From positions 1 through 43,016 of the forward strand of contig PHAD01000006.1 of NCBI GenBank assembly GCA_002841595.1: a stretch of 43,016 nucleotides of DNA, given 5' to 3'. This document shows, one piece after another, positions 1 to 7,854 of the stretch (position 1 is its first letter; each line of letters begins with the position of its first letter). The notes under the pieces are model-generated. The model was not told the origin of the DNA. It saw only the letters and a list, made by a program, of their open reading frames with translations, and ran no database searches. The translations under genes and the position numbers were made by a program. The stretch comes from Firmicutes bacterium HGW-Firmicutes-12. GTDB taxonomy: Bacteria > Bacillota > Peptococcia > DRI-13 > PHAD01.

Positions 1-1
1 A

Positions 2-181
2 GGCCTCAGTCATGCCTTAAGTGGTCGGAAGCTATCGGTAGATAATTCTCTGGAAGTACTGGAGAAAAAAGGTATTCTTACCCCGAACATAGAAGAGAGT
101 ATGACGGATATACAGAGAGCACCAACATTTGGTGAGCTCTACATGCTATTAGCGAAAATGTATGAAGTGCTGTTGCGCTGA
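2..181 (+). CDS. C-terminal end of an FAD-dependent oxidoreductase paralogue (5' end outside window)
   Basis: An open frame enters from the left edge and stops with TGA at 179-181, giving 59 visible residues. They align without gaps over about 50 residues to the C-terminus of the FAD oxidoreductase at 2910-4739: both share a K-L-S start, a V-L-x-x-K-x-I-L-T core, P-x-F-x-E and a final M-Y-E-x-L-L. This is therefore very probably the tail of a second copy of that protein. The catalytic part cannot be seen, so the functional call rests only on this similarity. It ends 32 bases before the SEC-C gene. Confidence 0.6.
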   Translation, partial: GLSHALSGRKLSVDNSLEVLEKKGILTPNIEESMTDIQRAPTFGELYMLLAKMYEVLLR

Positions 182-213
182 TAACATAAATGCGGTATTA
201 ATGGGGTGAGTTG

Positions 214-1770
214 ATGGCCTATTTCGAGCTTTCCCGCAATGAACCCTGTATCTGCGGGAGTGGTAAGAATTATAAAAAGTGCTGTATGTCAACCCTAGAG
301 ATTCTCATCCGTCGGTTTTACAATAGCGCCCGCTGGTTATGGTTGGAGCCGCGGCTCGGGTTTTTTCTAGCCTTAACTTGTGGATTGCCGTGCCGTGAAG
401 GAGAGAGGTTACCTTCTGTGGATGAGATGGAAGAAGCCCTGGATTATATTTCTGAGAAGATTTATTTTGGTGAGGAAAAAGATAAGCAGATGCAGGGTAT
501 TTCTGAGTTGCTGCAAACATTCAGCAATTTGCTTTTTTATGATGAACGTCTACGGTTATTATTATTACCTGAAGAACTTTTGGCTGATTATTTTTACGAG
601 ATTGACAAAAAGCTGGCTAAGGAAACAAAAGAGCCAGACGAAAACCGCGTATATGAGGTATTGGATGAGGTAGCGGAAGAACAGTTAAAAGAGTATGTAG
701 ATACTAAACGAACGTCTGAATTATGCACTAAAATTATGCAGGTCCTGCGTTTAGGTGAATACAATAAGGAAGAACGGGCTGCCCTGATATTTGCTATTAT
801 CACGTGCCTGCTTGAGCCAGGCGTGAACTCGGTTTGGGATCAGATTTCACGGGTTTCGATAGCTCTTGTATTAGAGATTAGCGAAGAAGAGAAAAATGAA
901 GTACTTCCCGACCTATCCTGGCTAATTGTTAAAGCCTTTGTTCCAGATCGTGAAGTCATGTATATCTGTGGTTTTGGTTGCACAGGCTTCTTGCGGGAGC
1001 AGCCCGACGGGTTGTTAAGTCTTACGATCTTTAGGATAAATGCCTTGGAGGGAGGCTTAAACAGCGTTTATATCAAAAATGATCTTGATTTAGAAGCATT
1101 GGATAACTTATTAGAGAAGCTTAAACATGATTTACCTCCCTGGCAAGAAGGAACACCTGAGCAGGCTTCACTATGCATCTGGGGCTTAGATTCTTTATTT
1201 AACAAGGATAAAAAAGATAAAGAATGGCAGATTCCACTAGAATCATACTTGGCTTCAGTGCCGAAACCGAAAGGTGAGCCGAGAGAATGGCAGGCTGCCT
1301 TAATAGCCCCAGGAGGATTTATTTCATCCGATCTTTTACAATTTTTAAAAGGTCGGGACATTTCCGAGGTTATTCCGGAGGGTAAGGAGATAGTTACCCT
1401 CACGACTGTAACTTACTCTATTTGGGACCCGGACAAGATTGTAGAAATATTGGTAGGTCGGGAACCGGAATTTAGTGTTGAATTCAATCGAGAGGCTAAA
1501 GAGTGGCAGTTTTCTTGTATGTGCGTATATACAGAGGGTGATGACAGTTCCTTGGCCAAGTTGGGTGCAAGGAAGGTTCTGGCAGTCGGAACTATCGGTA
1601 AGGATACATTGGTTGTAGAAGGAATGACGCTTTCTATGACGGGTAGAGCATGTTACTACCTGCGTGAGCTGGTTGGTGAGTTTCTGACCTTCAAAGGGGT
1701 CAAATGGGTGGACCCGCTGGAACATTTTCGCAAGGAAGAAAAGAAGCGCACTGAAAAGGGAAAGCGCTGA
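214..1770 (+). CDS. SEC-C motif (zinc-binding) protein of unknown function
   Basis: The N-terminus carries a SEC-C zinc motif (residues 9-25: N-E-P-C-x-C-G-S-G-K-x-Y-K-K-C-C), the module found at the SecA C-terminus and in many stand-alone proteins, where it binds zinc and often a protein or nucleic-acid partner. The remaining roughly 490 residues are acidic, lack signal peptide or membrane segments, and I do not recognise them. The ATG at 214 is preferred over the TTG at 211 because GGGGTG (203-208) is then 5 bases upstream. The C-terminus is strongly basic (E-K-K-R-T-E-K-G-K-R). It sits between the paralogue fragment and the toxin-antitoxin pair, which have their own promoter, so it is probably a separate unit. 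It is likely cytoplasmic. Confidence 0.75.
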   Translation: MAYFELSRNEPCICGSGKNYKKCCMSTLEILIRRFYNSARWLWLEPRLGFFLALTCGLPCREGERLPSVDEMEEALDYISEKIYFGEEKDKQMQGISELLQTFSNLLFYDERLRLLLLPEELLADYFYEIDKKLAKETKEPDENRVYEVLDEVAEEQLKEYVDTKRTSELCTKIMQVLRLGEYNKEERAALIFAIITCLLEPGVNSVWDQISRVSIALVLEISEEEKNEVLPDLSWLIVKAFVPDREVMYICGFGCTGFLREQPDGLLSLTIFRINALEGGLNSVYIKNDLDLEALDNLLEKLKHDLPPWQEGTPEQASLCIWGLDSLFNKDKKDKEWQIPLESYLASVPKPKGEPREWQAALIAPGGFISSDLLQFLKGRDISEVIPEGKEIVTLTTVTYSIWDPDKIVEILVGREPEFSVEFNREAKEWQFSCMCVYTEGDDSSLAKLGARKVLAVGTIGKDTLVVEGMTLSMTGRACYYLRELVGEFLTFKGVKWVDPLEHFRKEEKKRTEKGKR

Positions 1771-1810
1771 TGTGCCAAATTGTCTAAATGATGTTGCGTA
1801 ACAATGATAT

Positions 1811-1839
1811 TTGTACAAGTATCCATAATATGGTATTAT
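1811..1839 (+). promoter_or_regulatory. Promoter of mntA-hepT with a dyad in the spacer
   Basis: TTGTAC (1811-1816), a 17-base spacer and TATTAT (1834-1839) make a good vegetative promoter about 45 bases before the mntA start. A perfect 11-base dyad, CCATA-A-TATGG (1823-1833), fills the spacer and would suit an autorepressor operator. The promoter also argues against the upstream start at 1804, which would lie before the transcript. Confidence 0.6.
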
Positions 1840-1884
1840 AGGCTTGGGATTTGCCAGAGCTTTGATAATAAGGGGAATTATCCG

Positions 1885-2340
1885 ATGCTTAGAGAGAATA
1901 AGATTGACTTTCATGATTTTGATGAGAAACTGAATGCATTTAAGGCAGCATTGGAAAAGTACTCTTCCGATGTTGTAGTTGTTTATTTATTTGGATCAAG
2001 TGCGCGGCGTGAGACCAAGCCCTTAAGTGATATTGACATAGCCTTGTTACTAAACGATAATTTCGATGAGCAAAATAATGAACAAAGTATAGAAGCAAGA
2101 ATTTTAATTGATGCCATGAAAATGATGGAGACGGAAAAAATAGACATGATAAATCTTAATCATGCTCCATTGCATATTAGATACGGGGTTTTGAAAGATA
2201 GGAAAATATTATATTGCTCGGACCATACAAAGAGAGTGGACTTCGAAACAAGCGTTGTCATGGAATATCTTGACTTTGCTCATATCCGCAGTATGTTTTA
2301 CCAAGATTTCATGAGTAGCCTAGGAGTTGGGAGAGATTAA
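1885..2340 (+). CDS. mntA: MntA-type nucleotidyltransferase antitoxin
   Basis: A minimal nucleotidyltransferase (MNT) of 151 residues. It contains the exact GSX10DXD signature, from G-S-S-A-R-R-E-T to D-I-D, and a later K-I-D-M-I-N-L-N strand that can supply the third acidic residue. In characterised type VII systems MntA transfers AMP to a tyrosine of the HepT toxin and neutralises it. The start is ATG 1885, with AGGGGAA (1871-1877) 7 bases upstream; the longer frame from 1804 would start before the promoter. The HEPN gene begins 2 bases after its stop, so the two are surely co-transcribed and probably translationally coupled. It is cytoplasmic, with no membrane segments. Confidence 0.88.
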   Translation: MLRENKIDFHDFDEKLNAFKAALEKYSSDVVVVYLFGSSARRETKPLSDIDIALLLNDNFDEQNNEQSIEARILIDAMKMMETEKIDMINLNHAPLHIRYGVLKDRKILYCSDHTKRVDFETSVVMEYLDFAHIRSMFYQDFMSSLGVGRD

Positions 2341-2342
2341 TT

Positions 2343-2771
2343 ATGGATGAGAGATTGGCGGAACATCTTAAATTGCTTTGCAAATACCTGGGGTATTTGG
2401 ATACCTTAGCCCAAAATCCGCAAGAAAGAATTATAAATGACATTACTTTACGGGGGGCGGTTGAACGTTATCTTCAACTTGCTATAGAAAGCTGTCTAAA
2501 TGTGGGTGGTAGGATACTTGCTATACAGGCGAATGATCCGGAAATAGGTGCGCCTGAAAACTATGCGGATATTTTTGTTAAGCTCGGGAAACTGAATGTA
2601 TATTCGGATGAAGATGTCTTAAGCTTAGTTAATATGGCAAGGTTCCGCAATAAGTTAGTACATGGATATTGGGAAATTGACCCCAAAATGATATTTGAAA
2701 TATTGCATAATAGTCTCAAAGATATTAATAGGTATATGGATAATGTTACAACTTATTTAAACAAGCAGTGA
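2343..2771 (+). CDS. hepT: HepT-type HEPN toxin (DUF86)
   Basis: An all-helical HEPN protein of 142 residues with the toxin signature RX4HXY (R-N-K-L-V-H-G-Y, about residues 102-109). Arg and His form the RNase site of HEPN dimers, and the Tyr is the residue AMPylated by MntA in the described HepT/MntA systems. Length and partner order fit the family. The ATG at 2343 has GGAG/GGGAGAGA sequence over the mntA end as ribosome site. A strong terminator follows at 2790-2826, so mntA-hepT is a self-contained two-gene unit. All motif residues are present, so the toxin looks intact. Confidence 0.88.
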   Translation: MDERLAEHLKLLCKYLGYLDTLAQNPQERIINDITLRGAVERYLQLAIESCLNVGGRILAIQANDPEIGAPENYADIFVKLGKLNVYSDEDVLSLVNMARFRNKLVHGYWEIDPKMIFEILHNSLKDINRYMDNVTTYLNKQ

Positions 2772-2789
2772 TAGACAAATAATTGTTTA

Positions 2790-2826
2790 GGGTACCGGGA
2801 AGCTACGAGCTACCGGTATCCTTTTT
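2790..2826 (+). terminator. Rho-independent terminator after hepT
   Basis: GGGTACCGG (2790-2798) pairs with CCGGTATCC (2813-2821) over 9 pairs with one G-U; a second short AGCT/AGCT pairing lies inside, and TTTTT follows at 2822-2826. Confidence 0.85.
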
Positions 2827-2909
2827 AGGTATATGGACTTGTTTATTTACGTAGAATTTGCGAAAATGGATATGGTTGTATTGATAATAGATAATGAGGA
2901 GTGGAACGC

Positions 2910-4739
2910 TTGAAGCTAGCGAAGAATATGAGGTATATCTTAGGAATACTGGTGATATTAATCTTTTGTACAGGAGCCTACTACATCTGGGGTCCGGATC
3001 AGGCGGCCCCGGCGCCAATAATTGATGGGAAACCGGGTTATGACGTCATTGTTGTGGGAGGAGAGCCAGAAGGAGTAGCGGCGGCACTTGCGGCGGCTAG
3101 AAATGGCCTTAAGACCTTGCTGATCGAAGACGATGAGGCCTTGGGTGGTTTGATGACCCTAGGCGAGTTAAACTTCCTGGATATGAATTACGGTCCGAAT
3201 AATGAACTGTTGACTCGGGGTATCTTCGAGGAGTTCAATAAGGACTTGGGAAATGCCTTTGATATTGAAGAAGCTAAGAGCTGGTTTCTGATGAAAACAG
3301 AAAACGAGAAGAATATTACGCTGAAACTAAATGTCGCAAGCGTGGAGCCCATCCTTCGCGAGAAGGAGATTGTGGGGGTGCGACTTGAAGAAAACGGAAG
3401 CTCCCAAGAATATCTGGGCTTGCGGATTATTGATGCGACGATCGATGCAGACATAGCTGCAGCCGCGGGTGTTCCCTACACCATTGGCGGGGAGGATTAT
3501 GGGGAAAAGGGCCTCTTGATGGGAGTTACCTTGGTCTTTGAGGTGGCCGGTGTAGATTGGGACGGTGTTGTACAGTATCTCAAGCATGAGGATACAGATC
3601 CCCATTCTAGCGCCGGAAAAGTAGCCGCCTGGGGTTATGGGAAGGAAGCCATGGAGTATCAGTCTGAGGATGGGAATATGCGCTTCCGTGGCCCAAATAT
3701 GGCCAGGCAGAAGAACGGCAATATCTTGATTAACGCTCTCCTAATTTTTGGTGTGGATAGCTTGGACCCCCAATCCAAAGCCGAGGGGATTAGACGAGGT
3801 AAGGAAGAAATCCCGCATATCATTGAATTCATGAGAGATAAGTTCTCGGGTTTTGAAAAGGCCGAATATGCAAGCGCCGCCGAACAGCTCTATGTGAGGG
3901 AAACCAGACATATCCAAGGGGAATATCGATTGACAATTACGGATGTCTTAGAGAACAAGGATCATTGGGATAGGATTGCCCATGGCAGCTATCCGGTAGA
4001 TGTACAGCCCACCAGTCCAGATAATTACGGTAATATCATTGGCGTGCCAGACATTTACAGCATACCTTTTCGTTGTCTCGTACCGTTGGAGATAGAAAAC
4101 CTCCTTGTGGTAGGGAGGAGTGCCTCCTATGACTCTCTTCCGCATGGCAGTGCCCGAGTTATACCGATCGGGATGGCGACAGGGGAAGCAGCCGGTGTGG
4201 CAAGTGCCTATTCTCTCAAGAACGAGATATCCTTTCGTGAGATGACAGCATCAGAAGAAGCGGTGGTTTGGGTACAGCAACAGCTGACCAAGCAAGGGGC
4301 TTATCTTGTAGAGTATTCTCCGCCGCACGTTGCGATCATGGACCATTGGGCTTATCCAGGAGTCAAAATAATGCGAGAGCTCGGGCTAATTGAAGGCGGG
4401 TATAACAATGACTACCGTCTGGAGCGGGAAGCCAATAAATGGAGTATCCAGAATAAGTTTAACAAGGTGATCCGTGTCGCCCATGAGAAAAACCCTGTCG
4501 TAGAGCTTCGCATTGTCGAACTGCCGGAGGTATTAACCGAACAGGATCTCATAATTGCCGCGGTCGAAGGAATAAGCGGGGAGAAATTGTCCTTCGAAAA
4601 GGCTCTGAAGGTTTTGCAGGAGAAACAGATACTCACAGCGGAGCTAGAGGAGCATATTACGAGTTGGGAGCAAGTCCCTCAATTCGCCGAAATGCTCATG
4701 CTCTCAGCTAATATGTATGAGTATCTTCTGAAGCGATAA
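2910..4739 (+). CDS. Membrane-anchored FAD-dependent oxidoreductase with SLH-like C-terminus
   Basis: About 609 residues. A hydrophobic segment near residues 8-24 forms an uncleaved anchor or signal peptide, so the protein is probably extracytoplasmic. A Rossmann dinucleotide-binding fold follows (about 43-73: D-V-I-V-V-G-G-E-P-E-G, ending in L-L-I-E-D), typical of the FAD_oxidored family (PF12831). Near the end of the catalytic part is the G-x-A-x-G-x-A-S-A motif of this family. From about residue 477 (D-H-W-A-Y-P-G-V-K-I-M-R-E-L-G-L-I-E-G-G-Y) the sequence resembles an SLH module. The substrate is unknown. The TTG at 2910 is chosen because AGGAG lies 8 bases upstream; the GTG at 2901 overlaps that site. 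A paralogue tail lies at the left window edge. It precedes the DUF5693-csaB genes by 75 bases. Confidence 0.75.
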   Translation: MKLAKNMRYILGILVILIFCTGAYYIWGPDQAAPAPIIDGKPGYDVIVVGGEPEGVAAALAAARNGLKTLLIEDDEALGGLMTLGELNFLDMNYGPNNELLTRGIFEEFNKDLGNAFDIEEAKSWFLMKTENEKNITLKLNVASVEPILREKEIVGVRLEENGSSQEYLGLRIIDATIDADIAAAAGVPYTIGGEDYGEKGLLMGVTLVFEVAGVDWDGVVQYLKHEDTDPHSSAGKVAAWGYGKEAMEYQSEDGNMRFRGPNMARQKNGNILINALLIFGVDSLDPQSKAEGIRRGKEEIPHIIEFMRDKFSGFEKAEYASAAEQLYVRETRHIQGEYRLTITDVLENKDHWDRIAHGSYPVDVQPTSPDNYGNIIGVPDIYSIPFRCLVPLEIENLLVVGRSASYDSLPHGSARVIPIGMATGEAAGVASAYSLKNEISFREMTASEEAVVWVQQQLTKQGAYLVEYSPPHVAIMDHWAYPGVKIMRELGLIEGGYNNDYRLEREANKWSIQNKFNKVIRVAHEKNPVVELRIVELPEVLTEQDLIIAAVEGISGEKLSFEKALKVLQEKQILTAELEEHITSWEQVPQFAEMLMLSANMYEYLLKR

Positions 4740-4814
4740 AGTGAGACTAATTCAGAGGGAGTCTTGTGGAAACCGAAGATAATATGGTAATGCCTGTTGG
4801 TACAATAAGGGAAA

Positions 4815-6764
4815 ATGGTGGTACTTAGGTTCCGAGACAGGAAGGAGAAGAAGGAGTTGCATAAGAAAATTAAATTTTTAGCAGTGGCCCTCATTGCGAT
4901 ATCCCTGCTAGGCGCGTTATATTTGAATTATTTTCGCATACAAGCTGAACAGAGCTATAAAGGAGTTGAGCTCCTCGTTGATTATGATGAGCTAGTATCA
5001 TTAGCTTCGTCAAATGGACTTGCCCTAGAAGAAGTGGCTAGAAGCTTTAAGGAAGCCGGTGCAACAGGCGTAATGGTAAGGGAGAGATCGCTACATGAGT
5101 TGCAGGAAGGTGGCCACATTGCTCTTTTCAAAGGAGCTGAAGCGAAACTCCTGCAGCTGACTAATAAGGAATTTGACGGTCTAGAATATAAAAAAGATGA
5201 TACCTATATCATCACAGAGAATAAGGCTGTCTATGAGCAGATTAATAAGGAATTAGCGGCTATTAACAAGGAGTACTCTAGTTCAAACAACGATAGTATA
5301 TATATAATCTCCGTACATATTACAGAAAAGGAGATTGAGAAGGTAGGCTTCGGATTTATCTATGAGGATCTCGAAGCAATGAACAAGGGAGGACTAGATA
5401 TTGTACCCCGACTTAGAGAATACGCTAAGTCTACCGAAGAAGCGATTGATCTAATGGAAGAGAAATTAGCGAGTATTCCAGGCCTACAAATGGTTGCCTT
5501 TAACGATCCCGCTATTTTAGGAGCTTATAATATTCCTTATACGGCCGAGAAGTTAGAGAAGCTTAATGTGCCGGTAGGTATGTTTGAATTCTATAATCAG
5601 GCGGGCTTAAAGCAATTAGCCCTGCAGACCGGTAAAAACATAGTGCGTATTCATTCCATTAGTGAAAATGACATGGCCAATTATAATGAGAGACAAGCCA
5701 TAGATAGATATCGACTTGCCGTCTCTGAAAGGAATATCCGTTCTATATATGTGCGCTTATTTGGCTTGGAGCATCCGTCTACAGCAATCGATAGGGGCTT
5801 AAACTATGTGAATATTTTAAGGGATGGGATGATAGAAGAAGGCTTTATTGTAGGGGATACAAAACCTTTATTGGGCATTCCCTATTCTCGTGTAATTGTC
5901 TTCGTGATAGGCTTAGGCGTGATAGGAGGAGGACTTCTGCTTCTAGGATTTTTCACTACATGGCTTTGGTCAGCAGTGTTGGGCATCCTGGCCATTTTGG
6001 GTTGGGCCGCGCTACTCTTTGTTGATCCCTTGCTGGCCCGAAAAACCTTTGCCTTATTAAGTGTTATAGTATATCCTGTAATGAGCGTTATCGTCATGCT
6101 AAGAGGGGAACGGCGTAGTTTGGTAGAGTCCGTTATCGCCTTGCTGAAGATGTCAGCACTTAGTTTAATCGGTGCTGTTATTATGACGGGACTTCTTGTA
6201 GATAAATCCTTTATGCTTACCTTGGATATATTCAGCGGAGTTAAGCTGGCCCATGTCTTACCACTTCTTATAATTCCGGCCTATTTTATCCTTAAAGGTA
6301 CTAACCCGGTCAAAGAGATCAGAGAAATTCTTAATTATCCCGTGCAGAATAAGCATGTAATCCTAGGGCTATTTCTCATCGCGGCTTTAGGGATATATAT
6401 TGTCAGAACAGGTAACCAAGCTCCGCAGCTAGTCAGCTCCTGGGAAACAGCCTTGCGCGACTTGCTCGACCAGGTTCTGGGTGTGCGTCCACGGACGAAG
6501 GAGTTTCTCGTAGGACATCCGGCCATGCTCTTATTGCTTTATTATGGCTATGATATGCGCAAGGTAGCTGTTTTAGTGATTGCCGTTATCGGTCAGGTTT
6601 CTTTGGTGAACACTTATGCTCACCTCCATACTCCTCTTATTATTTCTCTTATCCGCACCATCCATGGTCTTTGGATAGGAATAATCATAGGTATTGTTGT
6701 AATAATATGCCTTAATTATCTGCTAAAATGGTTAACTGCGAAGGGAGCGCTTGAAGTTGAGTAA
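4815..6764 (+). CDS. DUF5693 family polytopic membrane protein
   Basis: 649 residues: one N-terminal membrane segment (about 21-41), a large extracytoplasmic region of about 310 residues, then roughly eight to nine membrane segments from residue 356 to the end. This matches DUF5693 proteins, which in Firmicutes typically sit directly before csaB. The role is not established; the linkage suggests wall-polymer or S-layer anchoring work, possibly export or polymer modification (inference). The soluble part has repeated hints of a TIM-barrel-like region (V-A-F-N-D-P, V-G-M-F-E-F-Y-N-Q-A-G) but no motif I can name. The start is ATG 4815 or GTG 4818, both close behind AAGGG. Its end overlaps the csaB start, so translation is probably coupled. 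Confidence 0.75.
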   Translation: MVVLRFRDRKEKKELHKKIKFLAVALIAISLLGALYLNYFRIQAEQSYKGVELLVDYDELVSLASSNGLALEEVARSFKEAGATGVMVRERSLHELQEGGHIALFKGAEAKLLQLTNKEFDGLEYKKDDTYIITENKAVYEQINKELAAINKEYSSSNNDSIYIISVHITEKEIEKVGFGFIYEDLEAMNKGGLDIVPRLREYAKSTEEAIDLMEEKLASIPGLQMVAFNDPAILGAYNIPYTAEKLEKLNVPVGMFEFYNQAGLKQLALQTGKNIVRIHSISENDMANYNERQAIDRYRLAVSERNIRSIYVRLFGLEHPSTAIDRGLNYVNILRDGMIEEGFIVGDTKPLLGIPYSRVIVFVIGLGVIGGGLLLLGFFTTWLWSAVLGILAILGWAALLFVDPLLARKTFALLSVIVYPVMSVIVMLRGERRSLVESVIALLKMSALSLIGAVIMTGLLVDKSFMLTLDIFSGVKLAHVLPLLIIPAYFILKGTNPVKEIREILNYPVQNKHVILGLFLIAALGIYIVRTGNQAPQLVSSWETALRDLLDQVLGVRPRTKEFLVGHPAMLLLLYYGYDMRKVAVLVIAVIGQVSLVNTYAHLHTPLIISLIRTIHGLWIGIIIGIVVIICLNYLLKWLTAKGALEVE

Positions 6765-7851
6765 AGTTGTCCTTTCAGGATATTATGGGTTCAATAATGC
6801 TGGTGACGAACTAGTACTATACTCTATAATTAGGACATTGCGCGAGATCGAACCAGGTATTAGCATTACAGTATTATCCCAGCAACCGGAAAAAACTGCT
6901 AAGCAGTACGAAGTACAAGCGGTTAATCGTTGGAGACTGTTTAGCTTGATAAGGTCCATTGCATCCTCTGAACTCTTAATAAGTGGGGGAGGATCATTAT
7001 TCCAGGATGTTACTAGCGTTAATAGCCCTTTGTATTATTGGATGATAATTTTCCTGGCTAAGCTCATGGGCAAAAAGACTATGATATATAGCCAAGGGGT
7101 AGGGCCACTTCAGAGGCCGAGAAATCGAAAAATGCTGGCCTGGCTTTTCAATAGACTGAGTAAAATAACGGTAAGAGACGAAGGTGCTAAGTCGGACCTG
7201 CTTGCAATGGGTGTGAACAAAGAGATTATCGTTACGGCAGATCCCGTACTAGGTATACCTCCTCAGTCCATAGAGGCACAACTTGGAAGAGAGATCCTCG
7301 AACGAAGTGGACTAGAATTAATAGTAGAACAGCGTTTGCTCGGGGTATTTATACGCTCCTGGGAGGATAACAGCTATCTGCCGGAATTAGTGAAAGCCTG
7401 CGATAGATTAGCCCTTGAAGGCTGGCAGGTAGTTTTTGTACCCATGCAATTTCCGCAAGATATAGCTGTAGCCAAGCAAGCAGCGAAATTAATGGCGCAT
7501 GAAACTGTATACCTCAAGGAAATGTATGATCCCGCCGAGATGCTGGCGATTACGAAGAACTTTGATTTGATTATTGGAATGCGTTTGCATTCATTGATAA
7601 ATGGTGCGGTAGTAGGAGTTCCTCTGGTAGGTATTTCCTACGATCCTAAAATTGACCGATTTCTACAGCAGATTGGTCAGCAGTCCTTAAATTCGGTACA
7701 TGATCTAAACTCAGAAACACTGGTTCAACTAGTAAATTGGGTCCATAATAATCGCGAGGAGATACAAGCTGATATGGAAAAAAGGGTCAAGCTACTATAC
7801 CAAAAGGCCTGGAAGTCAGCGCGGATAGCTATGGAACTATGGAGGAATTAA
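6757..7851 (+). CDS. csaB: Polysaccharide pyruvyl transferase CsaB
   Basis: About 364 residues of the polysaccharide pyruvyl transferase family. The N-terminal V-V-L-S-G-Y-Y-G-F-x-N-A-G-D-E signature is that of CsaB, and a GT-B-like second half carries G-M-R-L-H-S-L-I, where the conserved histidine lies. CsaB adds ketal-linked pyruvate from phosphoenolpyruvate to secondary cell-wall polymer, the ligand for SLH domains; it is cytoplasmic. The TTG at 6757 has AAGGGAG 9 bases upstream; the TTG at 6751 is in frame but too close. It overlaps the end of the DUF5693 gene and is followed 3 bases later by murJ. Confidence 0.92.
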   Translation: MSKVVLSGYYGFNNAGDELVLYSIIRTLREIEPGISITVLSQQPEKTAKQYEVQAVNRWRLFSLIRSIASSELLISGGGSLFQDVTSVNSPLYYWMIIFLAKLMGKKTMIYSQGVGPLQRPRNRKMLAWLFNRLSKITVRDEGAKSDLLAMGVNKEIIVTADPVLGIPPQSIEAQLGREILERSGLELIVEQRLLGVFIRSWEDNSYLPELVKACDRLALEGWQVVFVPMQFPQDIAVAKQAAKLMAHETVYLKEMYDPAEMLAITKNFDLIIGMRLHSLINGAVVGVPLVGISYDPKIDRFLQQIGQQSLNSVHDLNSETLVQLVNWVHNNREEIQADMEKRVKLLYQKAWKSARIAMELWRN

Positions 7852-7854
7852 TAG

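Noticed and set aside
1804-1884. Longer N-terminus of MntA
   Set aside because: It would start upstream of the predicted transcription start, and a good ribosome site serves ATG 1885.
1345-1914. Minus-strand frame of 189 codons
   Set aside because: Antisense to the SEC-C gene and mntA promoter, no ribosome site, and no protein-like domain.
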